Made by a program: the position numbers and the translations under genes. DNA of 64,000 bases from assembly GCF_048569485.1 (NCBI RefSeq), contig NC_134354.1, positions 334,631,643 to 334,695,642 of the forward strand, read 5' to 3'. Shown here piece by piece: positions 1 to 11,185 of the stretch. Source of the DNA: Anomaloglossus baeobatrachus (lineage: Eukaryota > Chordata > Amphibia > Anura > Aromobatidae). Within the stretch, counting starts at the first letter, position 1, and the number at the start of each line of letters is the position of its first letter. The notes under the pieces were generated by a model that worked only from the letters and a program-made list of their open reading frames with translations, did not search any database and was not told the origin of the DNA.

Positions 1-2
1 TT

Positions 3-245
3 GAGAATGCCAAAGAAGTTGATGATATTTCATCACTCAAGACATTGCCTAAGCATTTCAAGATCCATCATGGATGTAAATCAAATGAAATTGTCTTCAA
101 AGGTATAGATCAAGTTTCTCTTGGTTTGAGAGGAGGAGATTTGGGAAAAATTCTGGCTCAGACCGAGAGCCGGTGGATTTATAGATTGGGGACCCTCTCG
201 CCTCAAGGTCTAAATGAAAACTTAGGTTTCGGCTCTTTTTTGTAA
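3..245 (+). CDS. Penelope-like retroelement ORF, C-terminal end (partial)
   Basis: The frame is open from the first bases of the window to a stop at 243-245, so this is the 3' end of a longer coding region that begins outside. It ends with E-S-R-W-I-Y-R-L-G-T-L-S-P-Q-G-L-N. The pattern E..WI..L.T..P.GLN is what I recall for the end of the GIY-YIG endonuclease of Penelope-like elements, which follows the reverse transcriptase. The upstream text (HFKIHHGC, IVFKGIDQVSLGLRGGD) fits amphibian copies of that class. The enzyme would nick DNA during target-primed integration. No reverse transcriptase is visible because the window starts too late. A family search would settle the class. Confidence 0.7.
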   Translation, partial: ENAKEVDDISSLKTLPKHFKIHHGCKSNEIVFKGIDQVSLGLRGGDLGKILAQTESRWIYRLGTLSPQGLNENLGFGSFL

Positions 246-1455
246 TGCATTTCTTGCTTTCCTGAGCGTTTAGATAGTATACTGTGCGAGGTCTTTTATG
301 GGTGGGTTGAGTCTGTCTTGTTTTATTGGTTTTAACTTCTTTTATTCATTTTCAGTTCTATATATCGGAGTGTTAATTTCGGTGGTCTCGTTTCTCGGAT
401 GGAATTGAGAGTCATCATCTGAGTGGTCGTCTTGATGATTTGGAGAAGATCTTTTGCAATTTTTGATCTTGTATTTTAATGTGGGAGGGGTTTTGTTATT
501 GAGTAGGTCATAGATATTGTCAATTCCAGGGTTACATTGATACTTGGTTATAGGTGTATTAGGTGTAATATAGATTACATTATTCTAGGCACATTAATAT
601 TTTAGCTTTATACGGTATTTTTACATCATCTATACGTACATTCACATGGGAGAATTAATTGATTAAATTTAATTAAAATGGTAGTATAAAATTAATAATA
701 TGGCACATTAGTTCATTGGGGTTTAGTTAGTATGGGGTTAAATATATGAATTAAAGATAAGATGGACATGCTGGGTATATTTATATATGTATTGTTATAT
801 AGCCTATTTTTGTACAATGTATTTTTTATACTGTGTTTTTTATACAGTGTATTTATTATTTATTATTTATTATATATATATAGGTGGTAATTTTTTATGG
901 ATAGATTTATTTTCAGTGATAGGTTTGGAGAGGGTATAGAATTTAATTATGGGTATATGACAATAGGGTTAAATGCTGACCCAGTTTGACTTAGCCGCCC
1001 CGTATTTTTTAAATAACATAATAGGTTATAACAAATTAAATAGATTCACTCATTTATGATTTAGTATAATGTAATATAGATAGGTATATCTCCACATTCT
1101 TGCAGGTATTGTCTGTAATAAAGCTGTGATCATGCTCATTGAATATTTATAGATCAAGTTTCTTGCGATCTCACATTTCGTGAGATTTTTTCTATGTCCC
1201 TTGTGAGCGTTAGTGCGCAGAATCAGACTGAGGACCTCCGAACTTCCTGGTCGCGCGTACATGGAGACGGGGCTTGCGTGTCAGGCCTGCGTTCCACACG
1301 CGCGACGGGGTTAGTTCCTGTGGGAGGAACCACAAGCCGGATTCTGCAGCCAGTACACACCCCTCACAACGAGCATCACTTACAAGCGGTCAGCTGTTTC
1401 CACTAAATAGACTCCGACGTTTCCATAAATAGACAGCCCCATTTACCATTAGACA
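246..1455 (+). mobile_element. Probable 3' flank of the Penelope-like element; no gene
   Basis: This stretch follows the stop codon directly. It is AT-rich with short TA runs (about 540-960), then becomes GC-richer from about 1195 towards the hammerhead-like motif at 1456. I see no coding potential. Assigning it to the Penelope-like element is inferred from position and from the motif. No precise boundary is visible. Confidence 0.4.
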
Positions 1456-1494
1456 CGCCCCCGGAAGAAGCAAGGGCGAAACGGCGTTGGGGTG
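1456..1494 (+). ncRNA. Hammerhead-ribozyme-like motif of a Penelope-like element (degenerate)
   Basis: The order of parts is that of a small hammerhead. A stem I strand CGCCCC (1456-1461) can pair, with one G-U, with GGGGTG (1489-1494). Between them are CGGAAGA (1462-1468) at the CUGAUGA core position, a short possible stem II (GC..GC, 1470-1477), GAAA (1478-1481), and a short stem III ending in GTT at the usual cleavage position. Penelope-like elements are known to carry minimal hammerheads in their terminal repeats. The core departs from consensus, so this copy is probably inactive. Confidence 0.4.
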
Positions 1495-2035
1495 GAGGGA
1501 CCGATCACCCAGATCCTGTGATTATTCAAAATCAGGTAGCTATTTTGGCTTAAAGGTATCAGGAATTGTTATTCATTGCAATAGGGCAGTAGGCAATAGC
1601 ACGAAATCGGCACTTTAAAACCCATTTAGTGTGGACTATATAATTACAAATCTTAATTGCGGATAGCGCCCCAGTGTCTGTATGGTAGTTCACTAGCAGC
1701 ATGACTATGTATAAAACAATGCATGGGAAATAGGGCAGCATGCAATAGTGTGATTTTTGGCACTTTAATTCTATCTTGTGTATCACAGTTTATATATATA
1801 TAGTGGATGCACACAAATTAATCTAAGGGTTTTTTGGAAGCCAGATATTATTATAACAAAATTCCTGTTGATGAATGTTATTTAATTTTGTGTCTGGGTA
1901 TATGTCAGGTCCCCACAGGATTGTTCTCTGTTTTTTAATGGTTGTAATGTGTTTTTAAAGTATGTAATAAAAATTATGTTTTAACATGAACCACTTATTT
2001 GTTGCCTGATTTGGGGACAAATTCTTTGTTGTATT
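1495..2035. other. No gene recognised
   Basis: AT-rich sequence, perhaps still Penelope-like flank. It has a short internal similarity: 'aatagggcag' occurs near 1579 and again near 1730, each followed by a 'cactttaa' box. There is a short TA tract near 1790. I see no coding region or RNA gene. Confidence 0.4.
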
Positions 2036-3340
2036 ACATCACAGGAGGGGCTGAGTACAAATGTATATATCACAGGAAGGGCTGGGGACATATACACACA
2101 TCACAGCAGGAGGGACTGGTCCTCGAACAGTACTGCTAGGCACAGACAGCACTGGCGGTGACACGGACAACACTAGACGGGCACAAACAGAACTGGAGGA
2201 CATGAACAGGACTGAGGGAGCACAGACAGCACTGGAGGGAGGCACACAGCACTGCAAAGGGTGGCACACAGCACTGCGAGGGTGGCAGGAGGCTCCCAGC
2301 AGAGAGGCAGGAGGCTCACAGCAGAGAGGCAGGAGGCTCACAGCAGAGAGGCAGGAGGCTCACAGCAGGGAGGCAGGAGGCTCACAGTAGGGAGGCAGAA
2401 GGCTCACAGCAGAAAGGCAGGAGGCTCACAGTAGGGAGGCAGAAGGCTCACAGCAGATAGGCAGGAGGCTCACAGCAGAGAGGCAGGAGGCTCACAACAG
2501 AGAGGAAGGAGACTCACAGCAGAGGGAGGCAGGAGGCTCACAGCAAAGGGAGGCAGGAGGGTCACAGCAAATGGAGGCAGGAGGCTCACAGCAAAGGGAG
2601 GCAAGAGGCTCACAGCAGCGGGAGGCAGGAGACTCACAGCAGAGGGAGGCAGGAGGCTCACAGCAGAGGGAGGCAGGAAACCACGGGGTGGAGGTTCCCC
2701 ACCCCTGATCTAGCTGAAGCAAGACAGGGGCTGGGGTCGGCAGGCCTGCAGTCAGCGGGCGGCCACCCACGAGCAGAGATCAGCACCCCCCCAGCAGAGA
2801 TCAGCGGGCCCAGGCAGAGATCAGCGGCCCCTCCCAGCAGAGATCAGCAGCCCTGGGCAGAGATCAGCGGGCCCAGTCAGAGATCAGCGCCCCCCCATCA
2901 GAGATCATAGGGCCCGGGCAGAGATCAGAGGGCCCGGGCAGAGATCAGCGGCCCCCCCAGCAGAGATCAGCGGGCCCGGGCAGAGATCAGCGTTCCCCCC
3001 CCCCCAGCAGAGATCAGCAGGCCTGGGCAGAGATCAGTCCCCCCCCCCCAGCAGAGATCGGCAGTCCCAGGAAGAGATCAGCTGCCCCCTCCAGTAGAGA
3101 TCAGCGGTTCCCCATCAGAGATCAGCGCCCCCCCTAGCAGAGATCAGTGGGCCCGGGCAGAGATCTGCGCCGCCGCCCTCGCAGATGTCAGTGGGCCCCG
3201 GCAGAGAACAGCATCCCCCAACCAGAGGTCAGCGGGCCCCCCCAGCGATCGTCTTCAGCTTACAGCGCTTACCTGTCCCCACTGGCTGCCGTGTCCTCGC
3301 CACCTCAGCCGCTGTTGAAGGAGTGTAATGAGGTCTCAGA
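2036..3340. repeat. Minisatellite block (two arrays)
   Basis: The block opens with 'atcacaggaggggctg'-type text resembling the array at 40.0 kb. Array 1 (about 2280-2680) repeats a 21-25 base unit around 'ggcaggaggctcacagcag'. Array 2 (about 2775-3245) repeats a 20-24 base unit around 'cagagatcagcg' separated by G/C runs. Long frames across the arrays are simple translations of the repeats (CEPPAS-type peptides) and are not genes. The sharing of the opening text with 40 kb suggests both lie inside related transposons. Confidence 0.8.
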
Positions 3341-3381
3341 GTGATGACCTCACCACACTGCTGCACGGCCCAGAGATGAGG

Positions 3382-4538
3382 TGTGGCGCCCTGGACAAGC
3401 CAGGACGTCACAGATACAGCAACAACACACCCCACACCCCGGTTAGGAACACCAGAGTCACACACAAATCCTTGTTGCCTCCCTCCTGGGGCTGATGTCC
3501 ACACCAGGTGGGGTGGAGCCAGGTGGTTGGCTCCACCCACCGAGGAGTTCACAGTCCTGGAGGCGGGAAAAGGAAAGGAGAACAGGGAGAGTTGAGTTTG
3601 AGAGTTGAGGGAAGTGGTAGTGGAGCAGACTGGCCGTGTCCGGGTACGTGGCCCGGGCACAAACAGCAAGGTTGGCAGACGGTGGTGACCGTCTGCAGGC
3701 GAGGCCGATTGACGCACAACCGTAAGGACCGGGGACGGGCGGTGACCCGCCGGTACCGGACCGGGGAGCGAAGAGAAGCCAGCATCATTCGGCAGGGCCT
3801 ACGGACCCCGACCAGGCTTGGAGTCGCCGTTAAACTGGTCAAATCCGTCAGCGATGGGAACCTCCGGGGTTTCCCAGCAGCAAAGACCCGATTGAAGGCA
3901 ACCGCTCAACCGTTAAGGGAAATACAGCTACTGCCACAGCTAGAGTTCCCAGGGCCAGAGCCTGCGGGCAAAAGGGGCTCCTCTGGCAAATACACCGCTG
4001 GGGAGCGGGTCACCGGTGGGAAGCCGGAAAAACATCAAAGGTGCAGGGAGAGACAGTCACCGCCAACCTACCGGGAGTGACCACCGCAGCCGTCTGTGGG
4101 ACCCGTCCATCCGGCCGTTTGTTTTACCAGAGACTCCGTGTACGTTCATGGCTGAGTGAGTACCACCGTGCCATCTGGCACTGCGCTGCCCCCCACGACC
4201 CTGCACCTCCCCAACTCCTGCCATCCACCCTCCAGTCGCTATCACCGGGCCCCGGGACCACCAAACCCCCTACCCACGGAGGGGAGAGAAACACCTCAGC
4301 TGCTGCCTGTCATCGCTCCCGGGATCCCCGTCCAGAGCAGCGGTGGTGTCCCATTATCACCACAAACCGTGGGTGGCGTCACGGACTGACTTCCCAAACC
4401 CAGAAATCATCCCCTTTCATTCACGGGCGAGGAGCGCCGCTCGAGTCCCCGGATCCGGCCCACCGCTCGAGCCACCGAGCAGCAGCAGCAGCGCCGGACC
4501 CGAGCGTGGTGAGCGCAGCGCCCTCCCCACCCGCGACA
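3382..4538 (+). mobile_element. LTR (family A), plus strand, followed by a short internal remnant
   Basis: It starts TGTGGCGCCCTGGACAAGCC and ends CGCGACA. Over its length it resembles, in opposite orientation, the paired LTRs at 20044-21175 and 23361-24491: the same Mediterranean of short blocks, including a 'gaggagttcacag' motif followed by 'ggcgggaaaag', a 'agcagcggtggtgtccca' motif, and a GC-rich end. The bases just after it (ttgacgtcac..aggat) look like a primer-binding site, so it is the left LTR of a truncated insertion and not a solo LTR. The element is a broken fossil. Confidence 0.75.
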
Positions 4539-4639
4539 ACTTGACGTCACAGGATCTTACCGTTCTACCGCCTGGTAGAAGTGTGCCTTGTGTCCTGCCA
4601 CTCTCGGTAGTTAGGAGGATAAACTTAAAATGATATTGC

Positions 4640-5990
4640 TCCCGAAGCTTAGTTATACCTTACAACATAGTGCGATACTGGTGCCCAGGTCATTCTTCTA
4701 AATACTTAACTTGCTCACCTCCTCATTTATATGGGGAAAGTCTAGGCCTAAACTCCGGTTGTCTATTCTGCAGAGATCCAAGTCAATGGGAGGGATGGCC
4801 TTACTGGAATTTTTTCTGTACTAGCTAGCGGGACAACTGAAGGCGTTAGACCCTGGATGCCAGATTGTCGACTGCCTAACTCAGAGGATCATTTGGCACG
4901 TGCGGTGGTGACAGACTGTCTGTTGGGCTTTTTAGAGTCGGACAGACCAGGTGTGGTGAAGCTGTTGCCTATCCTCAGGTTGGCGCGATCAGTATGGCGA
5001 CAAACTTAGAAAGTAGTGCAATTTAAGGGGACAGTGGCAGAGCTACCACAATGGGGTAATGCCTACTTCGCCACCCTAGAGGATCATCCCTCGGCACAGT
5101 TCTGGGTCACTCACAAAGTCCTTGTGTTAGGGGATCTCTTTGTTTCAGGAGCCATTACTTTTAAATCATTTGGGCAAATACAAATCGAATATAATATTCA
5201 GCAATCTCAGTTTTTCATATACCTGCAACTTCGCACACTGAATCAATCCCATTTGCAGAGAACAGAGACAGGGGAATTGATATTGTCATTTCCGATGATA
5301 GGCATTTTGAGGTCACAGGGGCACCAGTGTATGATATCGGCTATCTATACCTACCTGTTGTTAGTCTGAGTTGAGTCCACCCCTTGCCGGCTCAGGACAA
5401 ACGGAAACTTTTGATTACCTCTCTACAGGGAGAGTGGGAGGAGGTTTTGGAATCTTCAACTATGTTATCGGCATCCATCAATAATAAGCTGATACAGTGC
5501 TACTTTACCCATCAGGCATATCTCACACTCACTCACCTGTTTACTATGGGTCACTCCCGGACATCGGAATGTCCGTGATGTAATTTCTCGGAAACGAATT
5601 TTACACATATGGTATGGAGCTGCCCAATTATATCTGCGTTCTGGAAGAGGTGACTTCCTTATTATCAATTGTGTCGATACCCATTCCATGTGATCTTTTG
5701 CTGTGCTTATTTGGGGTAATGGAGGAGCAAGTGGGGTACCATTACATGAGAATACTACTCAGGGAAACCATGTTCATGGCTAGGAAATTGATAACCTTGA
5801 GATGGATGGGGGGCTCGGATCCGACAGTAAGATCTTGGGTCAAAATAGTTAACTCGGTTATACCTTACGAACGAGTGGTATACTACAATAGGGGACGTCC
5901 AAAAAAATGCAATAAAATTTGGGACTTGTGGTACTCCTCCCCCACCACACTCACAGAAGCCTAAAGGTGATCACTATTATTGTAGCAGAC
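4640..5990 (+). pseudogene. LINE (L1/Tx1-like) ORF2 C-terminal region, 5'-truncated and broken
   Basis: Three open segments at 5016-5369, 5384-5578 and 5614-5964 carry pieces of the C-terminal part of L1-type ORF2, separated by frame changes and stops. Recognisable pieces are QWGNAYFATLED, LGDLFVSGAITF followed by QIEYNIQQSQFFIYLQLR, and near the end KIVNSVIPYERVVYYNRGRP with KIWDLW. The match is to the post-polymerase region that ends L1 ORF2, recalled from memory. Reverse transcriptase and endonuclease domains are absent, as is usual after 5' truncation. An upstream stretch (4850-5010) reads LLPILRLARSVWR in the same style. This copy is dead. Confidence 0.7.
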
Positions 5991-6033
5991 CCCTCTCTTA
6001 AGTTTGATGATGGAGCATTTTGCAGTGATATAG

Positions 6034-6664
6034 TAAGGCCCGTTTCACACGTCAGTGAAAAACAGTGACGTTTTTCACTGGCGTGTAAAACACGCACATG
6101 TACCTGCGTGTGCCGTGAATCACGGCACACGTGGGTTGTCTAAGTGCAATCCGGGCTCCGTTCTCCGTGGCCCGTGATTGCACTTAGAAATCAACTCACC
6201 TGCGCCCGCTCCCGCTCTCCATGGTGCTGAATCCTCCCGCGGTGCAGCATCCGGCCGGCGGTGACCCCTGCAGCAGCTGCTTCCGGGTCGGCTGTGTCGC
6301 GCATAATGAATATGCGCGACAGTAATCAGCCGGCTTAGAAGCAGCAGGCTGCACAGGACATCGCTGGACGCCGGGTGAGTTAAAATGTTTATTATTTTAA
6401 ATGCACGTTTTTTTCTGGCACGTGTTTCACGGACCACACTACTGCGTGGTCCATGGAACATCACTGATGTCAGAAAAAAATGGACATGTCTCCGTGCAGC
6501 AATCACGCACACGCGGGTACGCTGCACGGAGACACATGCAGTGAAAAATCACTGACGTGTGAGCAGACCCATTCATTATAATGGGTCTGCGTATGTCAGT
6601 GATTCTGGTACGTTTAAAAAAAAGCACAAACGTACCAGAATCACTGACGTGTGAAAGAGGCCTT
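6034..6664. mobile_element. MITE with terminal inverted repeats TAAGGCC...TTTCACACGTCAGTGA
   Basis: The left end (aaggcccgtttcacacgt, then cagtga) is matched by the reverse complement of the right end (aaggcctctttcacacgt, then cagtga). The interior has no transposase. It sits where the 3' flank of the LINE would be, so it probably inserted into it. A diverged relative lies at about 40206-40830. The target duplication is ambiguous (TA or TAG). Confidence 0.75.
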
Positions 6665-7426
6665 AGAAAGTATATGGTTGTCACTGTTATATATTCTTGT
6701 TTTTTCAGGTTTAGTTATTTCAGACCACACTGAGTAAGGTTGTCTACATACTATATGTAAGTATATGCCGGACAAATAAACGTCGAAGCATGTAGGTATT
6801 AGATGGGTGGCGGGTTGTGGTGGTAGTCATGGCAGAGTCTGCTTTTTGGCTGCCGTACAGGCCCAGTGTTCTTCTTCTGCACCCCAACCACCACTTTAGT
6901 GCAATACAGTAAGAAGCATACTTTTTTTCATGCGTCACAAGCACTGACACAGGTTCTTTCAACCAGTCTTTACTTGTCAACATCAAATACAGTTTCTTAT
7001 CTAGCCTGAGGCGGGCACACTCTTGCTTGGATACAGGGGTCACATCAGACATTTGCAATACGGTCTTTGCTACACACTCCGATCCTCTACTACCTTTGTT
7101 GCTATTAGCAACCGGCGTTACATTCTATTTACCGGCCAGCCACTTCCCTGGTATTCGGGCTCCCGTTGGGGTCCCTAAGCTCCTCATCCTGTCCTTCAGC
7201 TTCATTGATCATGGCAGAAACAACAGTTTTTTCAGTCAGTCAGGCCCTACTTTTCTCTCAAGGACTCACTGACCTTCTGCTGACTGAGGGGGCTCGTTCA
7301 GTATCCGCCAGGGAATGGCCACCACCCGGGCCCCATTACGTGTCCGATACCCGTATTTGGCCAGGAAAGCTATGCCAAATCAAAGATATTGGGGTTTTCC
7401 TTCACCATGTCTCCCACAGATGCAGT
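6665..7426. other. Unrecognised repeat-like sequence, target of the next LTR insertion
   Basis: There is an open minus-strand stretch at 6744-7058 containing LRLDKKLYLMLTSKDWLKEP, which I cannot assign to a family. The text at 12305-12500 continues this region after the LTR element and contains 'gtggccacctagtggctgc', which looks like the edge of another old LTR. No host gene is supported. Confidence 0.35.
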
Positions 7427-8436
7427 TGTGACACCCTGGCCAAACCAGGTAGTCACAGATAGGCCCCTGCATAACACCTTCCCTCACTAGGAACCACACA
7501 GCCAACCTAGAAACCCTAGTCACCCCCCTTAGGGAAAGATAGACACACCAGTGGGTTGGGACATGCCCACCCAGGGGTCTAGACAGCCTAGGGCGGGAAA
7601 AAAAGCAGTCTAGCTTCAGTCGAGCTTAGAGTTCAGTTTGGAGAGGAGTGTGGGCTGGAGCTAAGTGTAGTTCCAGCAGAGGAAGTTCAAGTTGAACGAT
7701 GCCAGGTTAGGAGCCCTGGTGCCTTGGCTAGGAGGCAGAAGGTGGTCTCCGTCAGCAGGAGATGGGAAGACTGCTCGGCAGAACCGAGGTGGACTGGGAC
7801 AGGTGTAAGGGGTGGGCAGACCCCTTACAAGGAAGCACAGGTTTTCTCTGAAGTGGTTAATGCTGTCCCCATAGAAACTGTAGAGGAGGGAGGAGGAGCC
7901 GGCAGCTTAGGGGGAAAGGAAGTGTGTGCTGAAGGCAGTTGTGTCCGGGACGGGAGAGAAGAAACAGCCAGGGGCAGAGTGTGGAGCTGAGTGGGCAGAA
8001 AGAAAGAAAGAAAGAAGGGAGCTGAAGTTCAGGGAAGCCGGAGAGAACAGGAGCGGGCGGAACCTCGTAGGGTCAAGCAGTCCGGTGTGGGTCTGGGCCG
8101 TGGGTAGCCAGAAGTGGGAGCCGGGCGAAGAGGAGTAGTCAGGCAAGTCACCCACTTGAGGGGACGCTAGGGCAGGCTTTCCCTCAGCTAAAGGAAGTGC
8201 CACAGCACTGTATTTTGTTACTGCCAAGTGTGGAGAATTGTGCGAAGAATAAAACATGTTTGTTATTTGCATTGAACCATGCCTGAAGAGTATTTGTGCG
8301 CCGGACGACATCTGCACCACCACACTCTGCCCCACCCAGACATCTCCCGTCCCGATAGTGACGGCGGAGCCAGGGGTAAGCCTGACAGAAGGGGCCACGA
8401 CTACAAGCCCAGAGGCGCCCCTGGCACCCCGTTACA
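7427..8436 (+). repeat. 5' LTR of the family B element
   Basis: About 1010 bases. The first 380 or so closely match the 3' LTR, from 'ccaggtagtcacagatag' to 'cagaaccgaggtgga'; after that the two are unlike. It contains a short GAAA run near 8001-8015 and a possible polyadenylation signal AATAAA at 8249. Confidence 0.75.
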
Positions 8437-8438
8437 TG

Positions 8439-8456
8439 TGGCGTAGTCGGCAGGAT
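8439..8456 (+). promoter_or_regulatory. Primer-binding site complementary to a tRNA-Ser 3' end
   Basis: TGGCGTAGTCGGCAGGAT begins two bases after the 5' LTR. Its complement, ATCCTGCCGACTACGCCA, is what I recall for the 3' end (T-arm, acceptor and CCA) of a vertebrate tRNA-Ser with an AGA/TGA-type anticodon. All 18 bases fit. Confidence 0.75.
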
Positions 8457-8469
8457 CCGGATCATATGC

Positions 8470-10571
8470 AAGGGGTCCCGCTCCAAGAAGAAGGAGATCA
8501 AGTGATGCCGAGGACACTGGATCCAGATTATTGGAAAAGAGTCCCGATCCCATGGTGGGAAGAGGAAGAAGTGCCTAAGGCGTTGGACCGGGCACAAGAT
8601 GGCGGCAAGATGGCCGTTGTCTGTGAAGACACAGAAAGCGCGCGCAGAATTGGTGCCAAAAGAAGAGCCTGGGGCTGGCCGGTGCCGAAAAAGAAGTTCG
8701 GAGTACTCCGCCCAAAGAGGGGAGGTGCCGGTCCCAGGGCACGAAGGAAGATATGTGAAGTGGGCGGTGTTCCAGAGAAAAAGAAGAACCGCCGCGTAGG
8801 GGTCGACCTGATGTGTGAGACTGGGGGTGGAGTATACCCAACAGCGGGAAAAGTAAGCCCGCCTCCACTTCCTCCAGCATCTCCACTGACCCCGACGCCA
8901 TTAACAGAAACGCTGACTCCGAGCAAGATGGAGACTCCAGGAAAACAGCAAGCTGCGGTAGCCGCACTAGTAGCGACTAGCCTGGGCAGAGGACGCCCGA
9001 AGCAGACTGCGGCTGCGGAAGGACCCACCCTTAACCTACCGGCTGTGCCAGGAGGACCGGAGCGGCCCACTACACAAGAGGCCGCACAGTGGCAACAGGA
9101 AATCGAGTGGGAGGAATGCCAATACCGGCGGCGGTCGCAGCAAAGACCGGTGCTAGCTGAACTGAGAAAAGGGCGCGAAAGCTGAAGCCCCGCCCCCTGG
9201 GAACACGGAAGGAAGGTGAACCCCGATGTCGTAAAACGAAACTAACAGGCCGCAAAAAGAAGTGCCGGCAAGAAACCAAGGGGGGGCGGGTGAAGATTCT
9301 GCAACATGTGACCGAGCAGATAAAAAGCAGGGACTCCAGAACCCTGCCACCCTTCTTGTTCCTGGATACCAATCATGCAGCATGGCCGACCCGTCTGGCA
9401 AGCCCGCAGTGAAGGAGCCCGTGCCCCGAACAGCCGACTGGGTAGAAGCCCAGATGGAGCGTATGTGCTGTCGGATCCAGGCGGAAGTGAGCTTTCTGCT
9501 CAAAAGATTGACGACCGAGATGGCGGAGTTAGCTGCAGCCGTTCGGTCCCATGAAGTGGAGGCAGTCTCGGAGGAGCGGGTAAGCGACCCACGCCCCTAT
9601 GTCCCCCAGGGACCGGCCGACCAGCCTGAGGGGCCTGGTCTGCCCTTGCCCACCACGCTGCCACCTCGCCGCCCGTACCTGTTGCTGACACCCCGCTGGG
9701 TCCGCTGCCACCAACACCGGCAGCGATACCCGTTCCGTCGGCCCGCGAGGACCCCTCAGCGGATGCCGCCAGCAGCGAGCCCGTCACCGCCCCGGCACCC
9801 ATACCAGTTCCCCGCCAGACCAGCGCCCGGAAGGTTGTCCATTTGGTCCTGAACCCGACATTGATCCCAGTCCCGGAGTAAGCAGCGCCCGAGACGACAA
9901 CGGCCCTGGCAGTCCGCCCGGCCACAGCGGAGGCGGTCCCCGAACGGAAGCCAGCACAGCAAGCAACGCTGGCCGCTCCCAAACTCCCAGCCTCGCCTGA
10001 AGCACAGCGGAGATGTAGCTGCAGGGCAGCAGAGCGGGCCATGCCACAGCAGAGCCCTCCATTGCCAAAGGTGCCAGTCGTAGCCGGCATGGAGGGACTC
10101 CGGCTGGGCCTGGCCCCCGCGCAGGTTGAGACGGAGCAGACAGCAGATGCCCCGTACTGGGAGCGGCAGCGGCGCCAGGTGGGCAGGGAGATTGCCACCC
10201 GGGATAAATGGAAGGTGGAGGTCCTGTCCCGGACCTACAGCGAAAAAGACCATCTGAGGAATGCCACTTTCCGGGTGAGGGGTCCGACGTATCAAGGCTA
10301 GGTCCGTCACTTTAACCCCCAAAAGGGGTAGGGCTTTATATACGAGCCGGGCCTGGAGGCCGAAATCTTTGTGTCCCGGAGGGATGTGGCCCCGCATCTG
10401 CCTGTCGGCCACCTAGACCGGGACCTGGAGCCTGGAGAGTTGGTGATATACACCCAGCACTGCGGGGAGAGGGGGTGGTTCGCCCTGAATGTGAAGCGTT
10501 GGATGAGTGAGGGAGAAAAGCGCTACTTCCGCCCCTCTCCACCACTCTCCAGGCCCGATGATGATGTTTAG
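8470..10571 (+). pseudogene. Gag-like region of the family B element with a cold-shock-like end, broken
   Basis: An N-terminal leader rich in basic residues and proline occupies about 8473-9185. A gag-like start lies near 9382 (MADPSGKPAVKEP..., then DWVEAQMERMCCRIQAEV and EERVSDPRPYVP). It parallels the minus-strand gag-like region near 23055 of the family A element. Near the end (about 10320-10510) the text resembles a cold-shock fold: FIYEPG, then VSRRDVAPHLPVGH and GELVIYTQHCGERGWFALNV. The coding capacity is broken in a few places. I infer a nucleic-acid-binding structural protein of the element; no enzyme motif is present. Confidence 0.55.
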
Positions 10572-11177
10572 GTAGCAGTTCCCAGCTACCTCCCCTGCTA
10601 AGTCCCCCGTTGGGACCATCTGTTGATCCCGTTACAGTTAACAGTTTCCGTTTGCAATTAAAAAGATAATGGTCGTGAACTTGCAGGCCAACCCATAAAC
10701 TATTGGGTTTTGTAAATAGCCCCCGACCAACCTTCTCACCTGCCGCAGTCTCTGGAGAGGCTGGCTGGAGGAAGGGCCTGCGGTAGAGTCGAACGAGGCT
10801 CGGTCACCAGCAAAACCGGTGACCGAGCCTCGTGGGGCCCTTGAGAAACACTGCCGGGTAAGGAACTTTTTACCCGGCCCGTTTGGGCTACACCCGGACC
10901 TGTCCTGGACTTGGGCAAGGGGTGCGCACCAGTGCTTAGCGGTGGCACCAGGGAGCAGGTTGTTTTTGGTGGGGATGAGGTGAGAAGGACCCGGTCCGTC
11001 CCGTCCCGGTTTTATATGTGCAACGTTAAAGTAAAATGCCTCCCGTAAGGGAAGAAACCAAAATATGCTTGAATGTAAATATGTTAGTATACTTGTAATC
11101 TATTTTACCCGTTTTATCTTTTCCAGTTCAAAAAATGCTGGTGGTCGGACAGCCCGCGGATGGTCTGTATTAAACCA

Positions 11178-11185
11178 AGGGGGAA
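11178..11185 (+). promoter_or_regulatory. Polypurine tract before the 3' LTR (family B)
   Basis: The purine run 'agggggaa' lies immediately before TGTGAC of the 3' LTR, the normal place for plus-strand priming. The family A element has an equivalent tract on the minus strand (+ strand 21176-21183). Confidence 0.6.

Noticed and set aside
6744-7058. Minus-strand 104-residue frame (LRLDKKLYLMLTSKDWLKEP) as a host gene
   Set aside because: The composition looks coding-like but I recognise no family, and the surroundings are repeat-derived. It is left as unassigned.
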